50,695 nucleotides of DNA from Verrucomicrobiota bacterium (GTDB taxonomy: Bacteria > Verrucomicrobiota > Kiritimatiellia > CAIQIC01). The notes beneath the pieces were generated by a model. The model was not told where the DNA came from, did no database searches, and saw only the letters and a list, made by a program, of their open reading frames with translations. The stretch is taken from positions 1 to 50,695 of the forward strand of contig SCQF01000037.1 of assembly GCA_004321905.1 (NCBI GenBank), in the 5' to 3' direction. A program made the position numbers and the translations under genes. Shown here one piece after another: positions 1-7,828 of this stretch; within the stretch, counting starts at the first letter, position 1, and every line of letters starts with the position of its first letter.

Positions 1-1
1 C

Positions 2-112
2 AACCCCATCGAGCACCTCTGGGCCGCTTTCAAGACCCGCCTGCGCAAAGACTTGCCCCACGCCGCCAACCCCTTCCTTTTTATCGCCAATATGACCCAA
101 TGTTATTGTTAA
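2..112 (+). CDS. IS630-family transposase, C-terminal fragment (cut by window edge)
   Basis: An open frame enters from the left edge and stops at TAA 110-112, giving 36 residues that begin NPIEHLWAAFKTRLRKDL. The Asn-Pro-Ile-Glu start followed by an aromatic/basic helix is the typical end of IS630-type DDE transposases, where this glutamate is the last catalytic acid. Only the tail is inside the window, so intactness cannot be judged. The short distance from the stop to ordinary chromosomal genes suggests the right end of the insertion sequence lies close after 112, but no terminal repeat can be recognised without the left end. Confidence 0.7.
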   Translation, partial: NPIEHLWAAFKTRLRKDLPHAANPFLFIANMTQCYC

Positions 113-282
113 ATGCTATACCCCACTCGTCTTCGGGTTCCACGACACCGTTTTCCAGTACGCCAGCGGCACGTTCAATCGCGCCCATTTACACGCCAAG
201 CGGGTTCACGCCCACCACGCCCTATCGAAATTCATTGGATAGCGGCAATACGCCGGGACGGTGAAGACGAGGAATCCGCTGT
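113..282. other. non-coding stretch after the transposase end
   Basis: This short stretch separates the transposase stop from the convergent small membrane protein. It probably contains the right terminal repeat of the IS630-type element. No gene, strong hairpin or promoter could be made out. Confidence 0.4.
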
Positions 283-459
283 TTATTTGCCGGCTTTACG
301 CCCCATCCAGAGCGGCGTGGCCACAAACCAAGCCAAGGTTGCGCCCAAGAGCCACGTCTGGGTCGTGGCGAGCGTCAGCCGGTCCGTGAAGAAGAGCGCT
401 GCCGCGAGCAAGATGGCGACCAATGCGAGCGCGGAAATAAATTGAGCCACCGTCTTCAT
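283..459 (-). CDS. small two-helix membrane protein next to the permease
   Basis: This 58-residue protein begins MKTVAQFISALALVAILLAA. It has two hydrophobic segments (about residues 5-24 and 33-52) separated by a short polar turn, and ends in a basic GRKAGK tail. Its ATG overlaps the stop of the upstream permease gene by the ATGA arrangement, so the two are almost certainly translationally coupled. Small partner proteins of this size accompany several secondary transporters, but this one is not recognised as a named family. It is inferred to be an accessory or stabilising subunit of the permease. Confidence 0.7.
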   Translation of the reverse strand: MKTVAQFISALALVAILLAAALFFTDRLTLATTQTWLLGATLAWFVATPLWMGRKAGK

Positions 460-1871
460 GCTTGACGCTCCACAACCAGCGGCGCGACGCGGTCGGTTTT
501 TTGTAGCAGTTTGCTCAACACGACATAAAGCACGGCGGCGACGAACCAGCCCGGCAGGCTGACAAAGAAAATTTGTATGCCGCCGGCGAGCACGAGCCAC
601 GAACAGGCCGCCATCGTCAAAAACCACGTCAGGCCCGCCGCCCAGTTGAAGCTGATGCCGGCAGCCTCAGCATAGTTACGCCGCAATCCCCAGCGCTCCA
701 GCAGCCAGAAGTCCACGAAAATGACCGGCCCCATCGGCATGAGAATCATGCCCCACAAGGCGACGAAATTCAGCAGCTTCATGGTCACCAAAGGGAACAC
801 CGCAGTGACCGTGGCCACCAAGCCCGTCCAGAGCGTGATGTGGAACCGCGAGGACGTCGGCACGAGCGATTGGAACGCCAGCCCGGCGCGGTAGAGCGTG
901 GGATTCGCTGTCGTCCAGCCGGCGGCGATCACGCACAACAAGCCGGCCACGCCGCACGCCCGATAGGCCAGCGGACCGGGCAACACGGTCGTGTTTGTCG
1001 GGTCTTGATGCAGTTGCACGGCATAGAGAATCGAGGCGGCGATCCACGCCATGAAGTGGCCCACGAACATACCGGCGGCCGAGGCTGCGCCATACCACGA
1101 TTTCCTGGCGTAGCGGAACAGCGAGAGATCGGCCATGCCGATGTGCCACGCCATGTTGCAGAACCACGCGAAGAACATGACGTGCCAGAAGGTGAATTTG
1201 ATCTGCCCCGCCATCGGCGCGCCGCCCTTCCAGATCACCGTCTGTGCCACCTGCCAAAAATCGCCCAGTGAAGTCAGTCCCAACTGCCGCAGCCCGATGA
1301 TCCCAAACGTGACAAACACCAACACCATCCACGGCGCAGCTATATTGGCGAAGTTCGCCACGATCCGATACCCATAGGCGGCCACCAACGAGAACAGCGC
1401 GCCCATCACCACCACCGCCACGACCCAACCAACGCTGTTGGGTAGCAGATCGCCGAGGCCCGGCATGGGGAAGCTGAACCAGACGCCCAGCGCGGTGGCC
1501 GAGACCGTGATCATCGCACCAGCCAGAAAGGTGAACATGACGCCGTTGGCAACATTGTAGAGCGTCACCAGTTTGCGTCCGCATATTTTTTCGAGTTGAT
1601 AATAAAGCGTCAGTCGGACGCGGGTGGCAATCGGCGCCGTGAAGCAGGTCCAACTCAACACCGCAAGTAGATTACCCACGAGCAGGCCCACGAGCAGGTC
1701 GAACGCGCTGACGCCCGCCGCCAAAAACAGTGGCCCGATCATCAACTCCGTGCCCGCGACGTGTTCGCCCGCGAATTGGCCGACGTAACTTTTGATCCCG
1801 AGCAACGCCCCCGGCGGCACCGGCGCGCGCTCATATTCACAAACGGGTTCGTGATGCTCTTGCTCGCTCAT
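456..1871 (-). CDS. NCS1-type purine/cytosine permease-like transporter
   Basis: This protein has 471 residues and about twelve hydrophobic helices. It resembles the nucleobase:cation symporter-1 / cytosine permease family, seen in the N-terminal GALLGIKSYVGQFAGEHVAGTELMIG region, the repeated small-residue helices and the loop around WHIGMADLSLFRYARK. The start ATG at 1871 gives MSEQEHHEP and overlaps the murA stop by 4 bp (ATGA); longer upstream reading is only the murA region in another frame. It is expected to import a nucleobase or related cationic or neutral solute through the inner membrane. The substrate cannot be named from sequence. It is downstream of murA and upstream of a 58-residue membrane protein. 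Confidence 0.75.
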   Translation of the reverse strand: MSEQEHHEPVCEYERAPVPPGALLGIKSYVGQFAGEHVAGTELMIGPLFLAAGVSAFDLLVGLLVGNLLAVLSWTCFTAPIATRVRLTLYYQLEKICGRKLVTLYNVANGVMFTFLAGAMITVSATALGVWFSFPMPGLGDLLPNSVGWVVAVVVMGALFSLVAAYGYRIVANFANIAAPWMVLVFVTFGIIGLRQLGLTSLGDFWQVAQTVIWKGGAPMAGQIKFTFWHVMFFAWFCNMAWHIGMADLSLFRYARKSWYGAASAAGMFVGHFMAWIAASILYAVQLHQDPTNTTVLPGPLAYRACGVAGLLCVIAAGWTTANPTLYRAGLAFQSLVPTSSRFHITLWTGLVATVTAVFPLVTMKLLNFVALWGMILMPMGPVIFVDFWLLERWGLRRNYAEAAGISFNWAAGLTWFLTMAACSWLVLAGGIQIFFVSLPGWFVAAVLYVVLSKLLQKTDRVAPLVVERQA

Positions 1872-3148
1872 GATTCTTCCCGGATGACATCCGCACCCAA
1901 CGCGCGCAACCGGGCATCCAAACGTTCGTAGCCGCGATCCACCATCTGCGCATTTTCGATCACGCTGGCGCCCTTCGCACAGAGCGCGGCGATGATCAAC
2001 GCCATGCCCGCGCGAATATCCGGGCTGGTCTGGTGCGTGCCGTGCAACCGCGCCGGGCCGGCCACCACCACGCGATGCGGATCGCACTGCACGATATGCG
2101 CGCCCATCTCCAGCAGCCGATCCACAAAATACATCCGGCTTTCGAACATCTTTTCAAAAAACAGCACGCTACCGGTCGCCTGCGTCGCCAGCACCAGCGC
2201 GACACTCATCAAATCCGACGGGAACGCCGGCCACGCGCCGTCCTCGATTTTCGGAATTTCGCCGCCAAAATCCTTGCGCACCCGCAGGCCTTTACGCGGC
2301 GTCAGTTGCAAGCCATCCGCGCTGACGTTCCAATTCACGCCCAGCTTGCGAAACGCCTTGGCAATCACGCCCAGCGCCAGCGGATCAAATGCGCCGGTCG
2401 CCGTCACCGTGCCGCCGGTCGCCGCCGCCGCCGCCACATAACTGCCCAGTTCGATGTAATCCGGCCCGACGGTGTGCTCTGCGCCGTGTAATTGCTCCAC
2501 GCCTTCGAGGCACAACCGGTTGGTGCCCAACCCGGTGATCCGTGCGCCCATCTTGCACAGCAGTTCGCCCAAATCCTGCACGTGCGGCTCGCACGCCGCG
2601 TTATGCAGCGTCGTCATGCCCGGCGCGAGCGCGGCAGCCATCATCAGATTTTCCGTGCCGGTGACGCTCGCTTCGTCGAGCAAAATTTTCGCGCCGCGCA
2701 GTTGGCGACGACGGAACACATAGCTGCGGCCATATTCCGTTTGAATGCCCAGTTCGCGCAAGCCGTTGAGGTGGGTGTCCACGCGCCGCCGCCCGATCAC
2801 GTCGCCGCCCGGCGGCGGCAACTCGGCGCGCCCATGCCGCGCCGCCAGCGGACCGGCGAGCAGAATGGAAGACCGCACGCGCCGGCAAAGTTCGGGATCA
2901 AGTTTGCGCCGCCGCAGCCGCGCCGCGCAGAGCCGTACCGTGCCGCCGGTGCGTTCCACGCTCACGCCCAGCGACGCGATCAAGTCCAGCATCACCGCCA
3001 CATCGAGGATTTGCGGCACGCGATGGAGCGTCACCGTCTCGTCAGTCAGTAAACAAGCAGCGAGCATGGGCAGCGCGGCGTTTTTATTGCCGACGATCTC
3101 CACCGCGCCGTTCAGGGGCCGCTGTCCATGAATGATGAAACGCGCCAT
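1868..3148 (-). CDS. murA: UDP-N-acetylglucosamine 1-carboxyvinyltransferase (MurA), Asp-type active site
   Basis: This is the first committed enzyme of peptidoglycan synthesis, transferring enolpyruvate from PEP to UDP-GlcNAc in the cytoplasm. The 426-residue length is usual for MurA. Visible motifs are GNKNAALPMLAACLLTDE near the N-terminus, RSSILLAGPLAARHGRAEL in the first lobe and the active-site loop PPGGDVIG. In most MurA proteins that loop carries Cys (Cys115 of E. coli); here residue 116 is Asp (codon at 2801-2803). Asp at this position is known in naturally fosfomycin-resistant MurA such as those of mycobacteria and Chlamydia. The start at 3148 (MARFIIHG) was preferred to an in-frame start 12 bp upstream because it matches the family start. 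It is followed with a 4-bp overlap by the permease. Confidence 0.9.
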   Translation of the reverse strand: MARFIIHGQRPLNGAVEIVGNKNAALPMLAACLLTDETVTLHRVPQILDVAVMLDLIASLGVSVERTGGTVRLCAARLRRRKLDPELCRRVRSSILLAGPLAARHGRAELPPPGGDVIGRRRVDTHLNGLRELGIQTEYGRSYVFRRRQLRGAKILLDEASVTGTENLMMAAALAPGMTTLHNAACEPHVQDLGELLCKMGARITGLGTNRLCLEGVEQLHGAEHTVGPDYIELGSYVAAAAATGGTVTATGAFDPLALGVIAKAFRKLGVNWNVSADGLQLTPRKGLRVRKDFGGEIPKIEDGAWPAFPSDLMSVALVLATQATGSVLFFEKMFESRMYFVDRLLEMGAHIVQCDPHRVVVAGPARLHGTHQTSPDIRAGMALIIAALCAKGASVIENAQMVDRGYERLDARLRALGADVIREES

Positions 3149-3197
3149 GCCGCCGCGCATCCTAACACATCCCGCCGTTCGCGCAATCCGTCAGCCG

Positions 3198-3250
3198 TTT
3201 TCCCAGGCTTGGAAAACCACCGCGGTTCCTTTTCCAACCCTTGGGGAAAA
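3198..3250. repeat. paired TTCCAA...TTGGAA palindrome, copy 1
   Basis: Two near-palindromes (15-bp cores at 3200-3214 and 3232-3246) lie 32 bp apart start to start. The first is TTCCCAGGCTTGGAA with A/T flanks; the second, TTCCAACCCTTGGGGAA, has a 2-bp expansion on its right side. The pair sits between the divergent murA and plcP-like genes, just upstream of the Pho-box repeats. It is a member of the dispersed element described in the findings. Confidence 0.85.
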
Positions 3251-3267
3251 AAGCGGCGCTGGACTTG

Positions 3268-3306
3268 CTCACCTAAAATTAACCGGCGCCTAACCGTCTC
3301 CTGACC
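3268..3306 (+). promoter_or_regulatory. putative Pho box: four direct repeats in 11-bp phase
   Basis: Four hexamers lie exactly 11 bp apart: CTCACC (3268), TTAACC (3279), CTAACC (3290) and CTGACC (3301). Direct TT(A/C)ACA-like repeats spaced by 11 bp are the known layout of PhoP/PhoB-type operators. A GATAAC at 3308-3313 could serve as -10. The downstream gene is a PlcP-like phospholipase, and two further sites of the same design precede the olsF-like and porin-pst units. The binding protein is inferred; no phoB/phoR gene is in the window. Confidence 0.6.
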
Positions 3307-3316
3307 GCGATAACGG

Positions 3317-4150
3317 ATGTTCGCCGCGATGAACACCGTCGCCGAACATAGACTGACGCCGTCCGGCACAGACGCCGCGGTGGTTTCGCCACCCGCGCCG
3401 CACCAGTATCGTACGATCTGGATTTCCGACGCGCACCTCGGCTGGCGCGCGAGCCAGGCGGCCCACTTGCTTGATTTCCTCAAACAGCACGATGCCGAGC
3501 ACTGGTATCTTTTGGGCGACATGGTGGATGGTTGGATGCTCAAACGCTCGTGGCATTGGCCGCAGGCGCACAACGACGTGGTGCAAAAAATCCTGCGCAA
3601 GGTACGCAAGGGCGCGCGGGTGGACTATATCCCCGGCAACCACGACGAATTCCTGCGGGGCTTCATTGACCTCCAATTTGGCGGCGTGACCCTGCTACGC
3701 GACGCGATGCACACCACTGCCGATGGACGTAAACTTTGGGTGCTGCATGGGGACGAATTCGATAGCATCGTGCACTACGCGCCGTGGCTCGCGTTCCTCG
3801 GCAACAACGGCTACGACGCGATGATTTTGCTCGGCCACCAGTTCAACCGGTTGCGGCGCTGGTGCGGTCGGCCGGAGTGGTCCCTTTCGGCCTACGTCAA
3901 ACACCGCGTGAAAAACATCGTCAAGTTCGTCACCGACTATGAACACGCGTTGGCCTGTGAGGCGCAGAAGCGCGGCGCCGATGGCGTCATCTGCGGTCAT
4001 ATTCACAAGGCCGAAATTCGGGGCTTTGACGGCATCACCTATTTCAACACCGGCGATTGGGTCGAAAGCTGCACGGCGCTCGTCGAGCACTTCGATGGTC
4101 GGCTGGAGCTGGTCCGCTGGCGGGACGCCGTAACCACGTCACCGGCATGA
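3317..4150 (+). CDS. PlcP-like metallophosphoesterase (LpxH-related), probable phospholipase C
   Basis: This is a calcineurin-like metallophosphoesterase of 277 residues. Metal-ligand motifs in order are SDAHLG (about 37-42), GDMVDGW (67-73), GNHDE (107-111), HGDEFD (144-149) and GHIH (227-230). The family is often labelled UDP-2,3-diacylglucosamine diphosphatase. In Sinorhizobium, Phaeobacter and SAR11, however, close relatives called PlcP cut head groups from phospholipids to yield diacylglycerol under phosphate starvation and sit beside a glycosyltransferase. The same neighbourhood here (glycosyltransferase third gene, Pho-box-like repeats in front) favours the PlcP role; true LpxH activity is the alternative. 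An in-frame ATG at 3329 is a credible start because the repeats reach to 3306 and a -10 would fall around 3308-3313. The stop overlaps the next ATG by 4 bp. Confidence 0.75.
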   Translation: MFAAMNTVAEHRLTPSGTDAAVVSPPAPHQYRTIWISDAHLGWRASQAAHLLDFLKQHDAEHWYLLGDMVDGWMLKRSWHWPQAHNDVVQKILRKVRKGARVDYIPGNHDEFLRGFIDLQFGGVTLLRDAMHTTADGRKLWVLHGDEFDSIVHYAPWLAFLGNNGYDAMILLGHQFNRLRRWCGRPEWSLSAYVKHRVKNIVKFVTDYEHALACEAQKRGADGVICGHIHKAEIRGFDGITYFNTGDWVESCTALVEHFDGRLELVRWRDAVTTSPA

Positions 4151-4689
4151 AGACCGCATCGAACACCCCTACGCTTCGCCATGTGCTGCTCTTGCTCGCG
4201 TGGGTGGCGCTGCTGGCCACCCTGTTCGCGCAACTCGAAATCCAGATCGAGGGCGCGCACGGCTGGGCGGCCGGTCTGCCGACGTGGCGGGTGGATGACG
4301 CGCCGATTTTGAAAATGTTTTTCGGCGGGCGCGCGATCACCGGCTATCACGTCTTCGCTTTTAGTTTCATGTTCTGTGTCTTTCATCTACCGATCGTGCT
4401 GACCGGCCACTTTTCGTGGCGGATCGAAGCGCGCATCCTCGGCAGCTTGATGCTGTTTTGGATGGTCGAAGATTTTCTATGGTTCGTGCTAAATCCAGCC
4501 TTTGGCTTCACCAAGCTCACGCCGCAGCATGTGCCGTGGCATCCGCACTGGCTCTGGGGCGTGCCGGTGGACTACATCGTCTTCGCCCTGCTTTCCACCG
4601 CCCTGCTCTGGGCGGCTTATCGCTGGCCACGGGTGCCGAATCGCGAGGAACACCATGAAGCTGCTGATCCTGCACGCCTCCGCCGGTAA
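4147..4689 (+). CDS. membrane protein of unknown function in the plcP-glycosyltransferase operon
   Basis: This 180-residue protein has about four membrane segments: LLLLAWVALLATLFA (about 12-27), GYHVFAFSFMFCVFHLPIVL (about 67-86), LGSLMLFWMVEDFLWFVL (about 98-115) and VPVDYIVFALLSTALLWAAY (about 143-163). A Trp/His/Pro-rich stretch (PQHVPWHPHWLWG) lies before the last. The family is not recognised. Its ATG overlaps the stop of the phosphoesterase gene (ATGA), and its 3' end overlaps the glycosyltransferase start by 35 bp, so it is locked into the operon. A role in presenting or moving lipid substrate between the phospholipase and the glycosyltransferase is a guess from position only. Confidence 0.65.
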   Translation: MKTASNTPTLRHVLLLLAWVALLATLFAQLEIQIEGAHGWAAGLPTWRVDDAPILKMFFGGRAITGYHVFAFSFMFCVFHLPIVLTGHFSWRIEARILGSLMLFWMVEDFLWFVLNPAFGFTKLTPQHVPWHPHWLWGVPVDYIVFALLSTALLWAAYRWPRVPNREEHHEAADPARLRR

Positions 4690-5767
4690 TGGTCACCGGC
4701 GCGCCGCCGAGGCGCTCGCCGCCGCCGCCCTTGCACAACAGCACACCGTCGTGGTGCGCGACGTACTCGACTTCGTGCCCGCGCTGTTCCGCAAGACCTA
4801 TGCCGCCGGCTATCTCAATCTTGTCCGCTCCGCGCCGGAACTGTGGGGCTACTTTTTCGCGCAGACCAACCGCAAGGCGCAACGACCCACCGAGCGGCGC
4901 GTACGCACCGTATTCAACAAACTCAATGCGCTATCGTTCTATCGGTTTCTGCGCGACGAGCAGCCCGACGCCGCGCTCTGCACGCATTTCCTGCCCTTGG
5001 AACTGATCGGTAGCTTGCCACCGCACCACCGCCATAATCTGCCACTCTTTGGTGTCGTCACTGACTACGCCGCACATGCGCTGTGGTATTGCGACAGCGT
5101 CAACGCCTACTACGTGGCCACCGAGGAAGCGCGTCGCCAACTGCGCCGCAAAGGCCAGCCCGCGACCGGCCTCGTCAACACCGGCATCCCCGTCATGCCG
5201 GAATTTGCCACGCGCGTGACACCCGCCGCGGGGCGCGCGCGCCTCGGCTTGCGAGTTGATTTACCGGCGGTGCTCGTGTTGAGCGGCGGCTACGGCGTCG
5301 GCCCCACCCTCGAATTGCTGCGCGCCTGCGCCGTCGAGCCGCCGCCGTGCCAACTGCTCGTCGTGGCCGGAAATAATCCCCAATTGGAGGAGACCGCCCA
5401 GCAGGTGATCGCCGGCTCCGCGCTGACGGCGACGGTCTATGGCTTCGTTAGCAACGTTCACGAGTTGATGGACGCCGCCGATCTGGTCATCAGCAAACCC
5501 GGCGGTTTGAGCACCGCCGAGGCGCTGGCCAAGGGGCGCCCCATGATGATTGTCGAACCGATCCCCGGCCAGGAGCAACGCAACGCCGAGTGGCTGCTGG
5601 AGAACGGTGCGGCCATTCGCCTGCACGAGGCTGTGGATACAGCGTGGAAACTCGGCACCTTACTGGCTGATCCTGCGCGCCTGACGGCGCTCGCTGAACA
5701 CGCCGCCCAACTGGGCCGCCCACGCGCAGCGATGGAAATCCTTGCCGATATGGCCAATCGTGTTTGA
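4655..5767 (+). CDS. diacylglycerol glycosyltransferase-like protein (GT28, MGDG synthase/UgtP type)
   Basis: This 370-residue protein has the two-lobed GT-B fold signature of the MurG/UgtP/MGD group. The N-terminal acceptor lobe begins MKLLILHASAGNGHRRAAEAL, and the C-terminal nucleotide-sugar lobe contains ISKPGGLSTAEALAKGRPMMIVEPIPGQEQRNAEWLLENGAA. Proteins of this type transfer glucose or galactose from a UDP-sugar to diacylglycerol at the inner face of the cytoplasmic membrane. The start ATG at 4655 has an AGGA-type site (gaggaacacc). Coupled to a PlcP-like phospholipase that would release diacylglycerol, it would make glycolipids that replace phospholipids in low phosphate. Sugar and number of transfers are unknown. 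Confidence 0.75.
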   Translation: MKLLILHASAGNGHRRAAEALAAAALAQQHTVVVRDVLDFVPALFRKTYAAGYLNLVRSAPELWGYFFAQTNRKAQRPTERRVRTVFNKLNALSFYRFLRDEQPDAALCTHFLPLELIGSLPPHHRHNLPLFGVVTDYAAHALWYCDSVNAYYVATEEARRQLRRKGQPATGLVNTGIPVMPEFATRVTPAAGRARLGLRVDLPAVLVLSGGYGVGPTLELLRACAVEPPPCQLLVVAGNNPQLEETAQQVIAGSALTATVYGFVSNVHELMDAADLVISKPGGLSTAEALAKGRPMMIVEPIPGQEQRNAEWLLENGAAIRLHEAVDTAWKLGTLLADPARLTALAEHAAQLGRPRAAMEILADMANRV

Positions 5768-5790
5768 CCGCGTTTTTTGCCAATCAAAAT

Positions 5791-5818
5791 TTAACCAAGT
5801 CCTCACGCGCTTTTCATA
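5791..5818 (+). promoter_or_regulatory. putative Pho box: three direct repeats in 11-bp phase
   Basis: TTAACC (5791), CTCACG (5802) and TTCATA (5813) lie exactly 11 bp apart, the same design as the sites at 3268 and 7701. A TATCGT ten bases after the last repeat (5828-5833) is a possible -10. The site is followed after about 40 bp by the OlsF-like gene. Activation by a PhoB/PhoP-type regulator is inferred. Confidence 0.5.
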
Positions 5819-5875
5819 CGGCCCGGCTATCGTGCCTCCCGCGTACGGTAAAATTCCCCGGCGCGCGAGGTACCC

Positions 5876-7693
5876 ATGGTCACGAACCAAATTACTGAAA
5901 ACCCGTTCCGCCTCAACATCCCCACGCCGCATCCGGCGTGGCGGCAACCGGTGCGCGCCGCAGCGGGCGCGCTGGAGCGTGTCTTGCAACTCGACCGGCT
6001 GAACCAGCTCTATGGTGAATTTCGCGCGCACGACAATGGCCACAGCTTTGCGGAGCGCGTATTGGAATTCCACGGTGTGAAAACCGAATTGCTGGCCGAG
6101 GAGGTCGCCGCGCTGCCGCGCACCGGCCCGGTGGTCGTCGTCGCCAACCATCCGTTTGGCGGGATTGAGGGCATGGTGTTGGCGAAAATATTCCAGGACC
6201 TGCGGCCGGATATGCGCGTGCTCGCGAACAGCCTGCTGGCGCGCATACCGGAGTGCCGCAACTTCATGTTCTTTGTCAATCCCTTCGGCGGCCAGGGCGC
6301 CGCGCGGCAAAATGTGGTGGCGCTCAAACAGGCGCTCCGCTGGCTGCAACAGGGTGGAATGCTGGTGACCTTCCCGGCGGGCGAGGTTGCGCGATTCGAT
6401 CTGCGCGCCGGGCGTGTCGCGGAAGCACCGTGGAATGTGAACATCGCGCGCATCGTCCGGCATGCGCGCGCGAGCGTCGTCCCGGTCTTCATCGCGGGCG
6501 AGAACGGGCCACTGTTCCACGCCGCCGGCTTGGTGCATCCGCGGCTGCGGACGGCGCTGCTGCCGCAGGAATTTCTGAACAAGCGCAACACGACGATTCG
6601 CGTGCGCCTCGGCAAGCCGGTTGCGTTCGACAAGCTGGCGCGCTTCGCCGAGGACGCGCAGATGATCCAATATTTGCGGGTCAAAACCGAGACGCTCGCG
6701 CATCGCGGCGCAACGTTCCAAGCCCTGGAAAAACAGGCCCCGGCGGTTTCCAAGCCTTGGAAAAAGTCCGCTGAACCCGTCGCGCCCGCCGCCCCTTCCG
6801 ACGCTCTGCGGCGTGACATCGCCGCACTGGACGATACTTGCACGCTACTCCGGCAAGATCAGTTCCGTGTGATCTGCGCCCGCGCACAGCAACTGCCGGC
6901 GGTGTTGCCTGAGATTGGCCGGCTGCGCGAAGTGACGTTCCGCGCCGTCGGCGAAGGAACCGGTCGGGCGCGCGATCTGGATCGTTTCGACACCTTCTAT
7001 CTGCACCTTTTCATCTGGAACGAGGAGGCCGGCGAAATCGTCGGCGCGTACCGGCTTGGGCCAACCGACGAGATCGTGCCGCGGTATGGATTGCGCGGTC
7101 TCTACACCAACACGCTGTTCAAATTCCGCCAGCCGCTGGTGAAGCATTTGACGCCGGCGCTGGAACTGGGCCGCTCGTTCGTGCGGATGGAATATCAGCG
7201 CGGCTATCTGCCGTTGCTGCTGCTATGGAAAGGGGTTTGCCATTTTGTGTCGCAGAATCCCCGCTACCGCCACTTGTTCGGGCCGGTGAGCATCAGCAAC
7301 GACTACCGCTCGGTGTCGCGCCATCTCATCGCACAGAATTTTCCACGCGCGCCGCAGACGCCCAAACTGGCGCGCTGGGTCAGTCCGCGGCATCCGTTGC
7401 GGGCCGGTTTCGGTGCGGCGGTGCCACACGTGCCGGCGGAATTGGCGGGCGATGTGCAGACGCTGGCGGAATTGATTGAAGACATTGAGCATGGGCGCGG
7501 GCTGCCGGTGTTGTTGCGGCAATACCTGAAGCTCGGCGGCGAGGTGCTGGCGTTCAATGTGGACCCGGCTTTCAACCAGGCGCTCGACGCGTTGATCGTC
7601 GTGGACCTGGTGCGCGCCGATGCCATCGCCATTGGCCGCTATATGGGCGCGGAAAACCTAAAGCGCTATCACGCCTTGCATCGGGCAGTCTGA
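5876..7693 (+). CDS. olsF: bifunctional ornithine-lipid synthase-like acyltransferase (OlsF type)
   Basis: This 605-residue fusion has an N-terminal PlsC-like lysophospholipid acyltransferase domain (about 60-270) with NHPFGG (91-96) and FPAGE (166-170). Its C-terminal half (about 305-600) looks like the OlsB-type GNAT-like N-acyltransferase, seen in EIVGAYRLGP and LELGRSFVRMEYQRGYLPLLLLWKG. This order matches OlsF, which forms lyso-ornithine lipid with the C-terminal domain and acylates it with the N-terminal one. Ornithine lipids are phosphate-free and commonly induced by phosphate limitation, fitting the upstream 11-bp repeats and the pst genes downstream. The start ATG is preceded by GCGAGG. 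The interdomain linker (residues 281-297) is encoded by an in-frame pair of the dispersed TTCCAA palindrome, which is unusual. Confidence 0.75.
   Translation: MVTNQITENPFRLNIPTPHPAWRQPVRAAAGALERVLQLDRLNQLYGEFRAHDNGHSFAERVLEFHGVKTELLAEEVAALPRTGPVVVVANHPFGGIEGMVLAKIFQDLRPDMRVLANSLLARIPECRNFMFFVNPFGGQGAARQNVVALKQALRWLQQGGMLVTFPAGEVARFDLRAGRVAEAPWNVNIARIVRHARASVVPVFIAGENGPLFHAAGLVHPRLRTALLPQEFLNKRNTTIRVRLGKPVAFDKLARFAEDAQMIQYLRVKTETLAHRGATFQALEKQAPAVSKPWKKSAEPVAPAAPSDALRRDIAALDDTCTLLRQDQFRVICARAQQLPAVLPEIGRLREVTFRAVGEGTGRARDLDRFDTFYLHLFIWNEEAGEIVGAYRLGPTDEIVPRYGLRGLYTNTLFKFRQPLVKHLTPALELGRSFVRMEYQRGYLPLLLLWKGVCHFVSQNPRYRHLFGPVSISNDYRSVSRHLIAQNFPRAPQTPKLARWVSPRHPLRAGFGAAVPHVPAELAGDVQTLAELIEDIEHGRGLPVLLRQYLKLGGEVLAFNVDPAFNQALDALIVVDLVRADAIAIGRYMGAENLKRYHALHRAV
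6716..6765. repeat. paired TTCCAA...TTGGAA palindrome, copy 2 (inside olsF-like CDS)
   Basis: Cores TTCCAAGCCCTGGAA (6716-6730) and TTCCAAGCCTTGGAA (6748-6762) lie 32 bp apart. They are read as FQALEK and SKPWKK, in two different frames relative to the palindrome, in the linker between the two acyltransferase domains. No stop is created. Confidence 0.85.
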
Positions 7694-7700
7694 CGAACTT

Positions 7701-7728
7701 CTCATGCTGCGCTCACACAATCTTAACA
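7701..7728 (+). promoter_or_regulatory. putative Pho box upstream of the porin-pst unit
   Basis: CTCATG (7701), CTCACA (7712) and TTAACA (7723) lie exactly 11 bp apart. GATACT ten bases further (7738-7743) could be the -10. The following genes are a porin and the phosphate transport genes, the classic Pho regulon members, which supports the reading of all three repeat arrays. Confidence 0.6.
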
Positions 7729-7828
7729 ATCGGCGGCGATACTTTCGCCAACGTTTGGACGCACCTTGGTCCGAAAACAACGGCGGCAGGTAACCTGCCA
7801 GAAGCAAACCAAAAGAAAAGGAGAAGAC

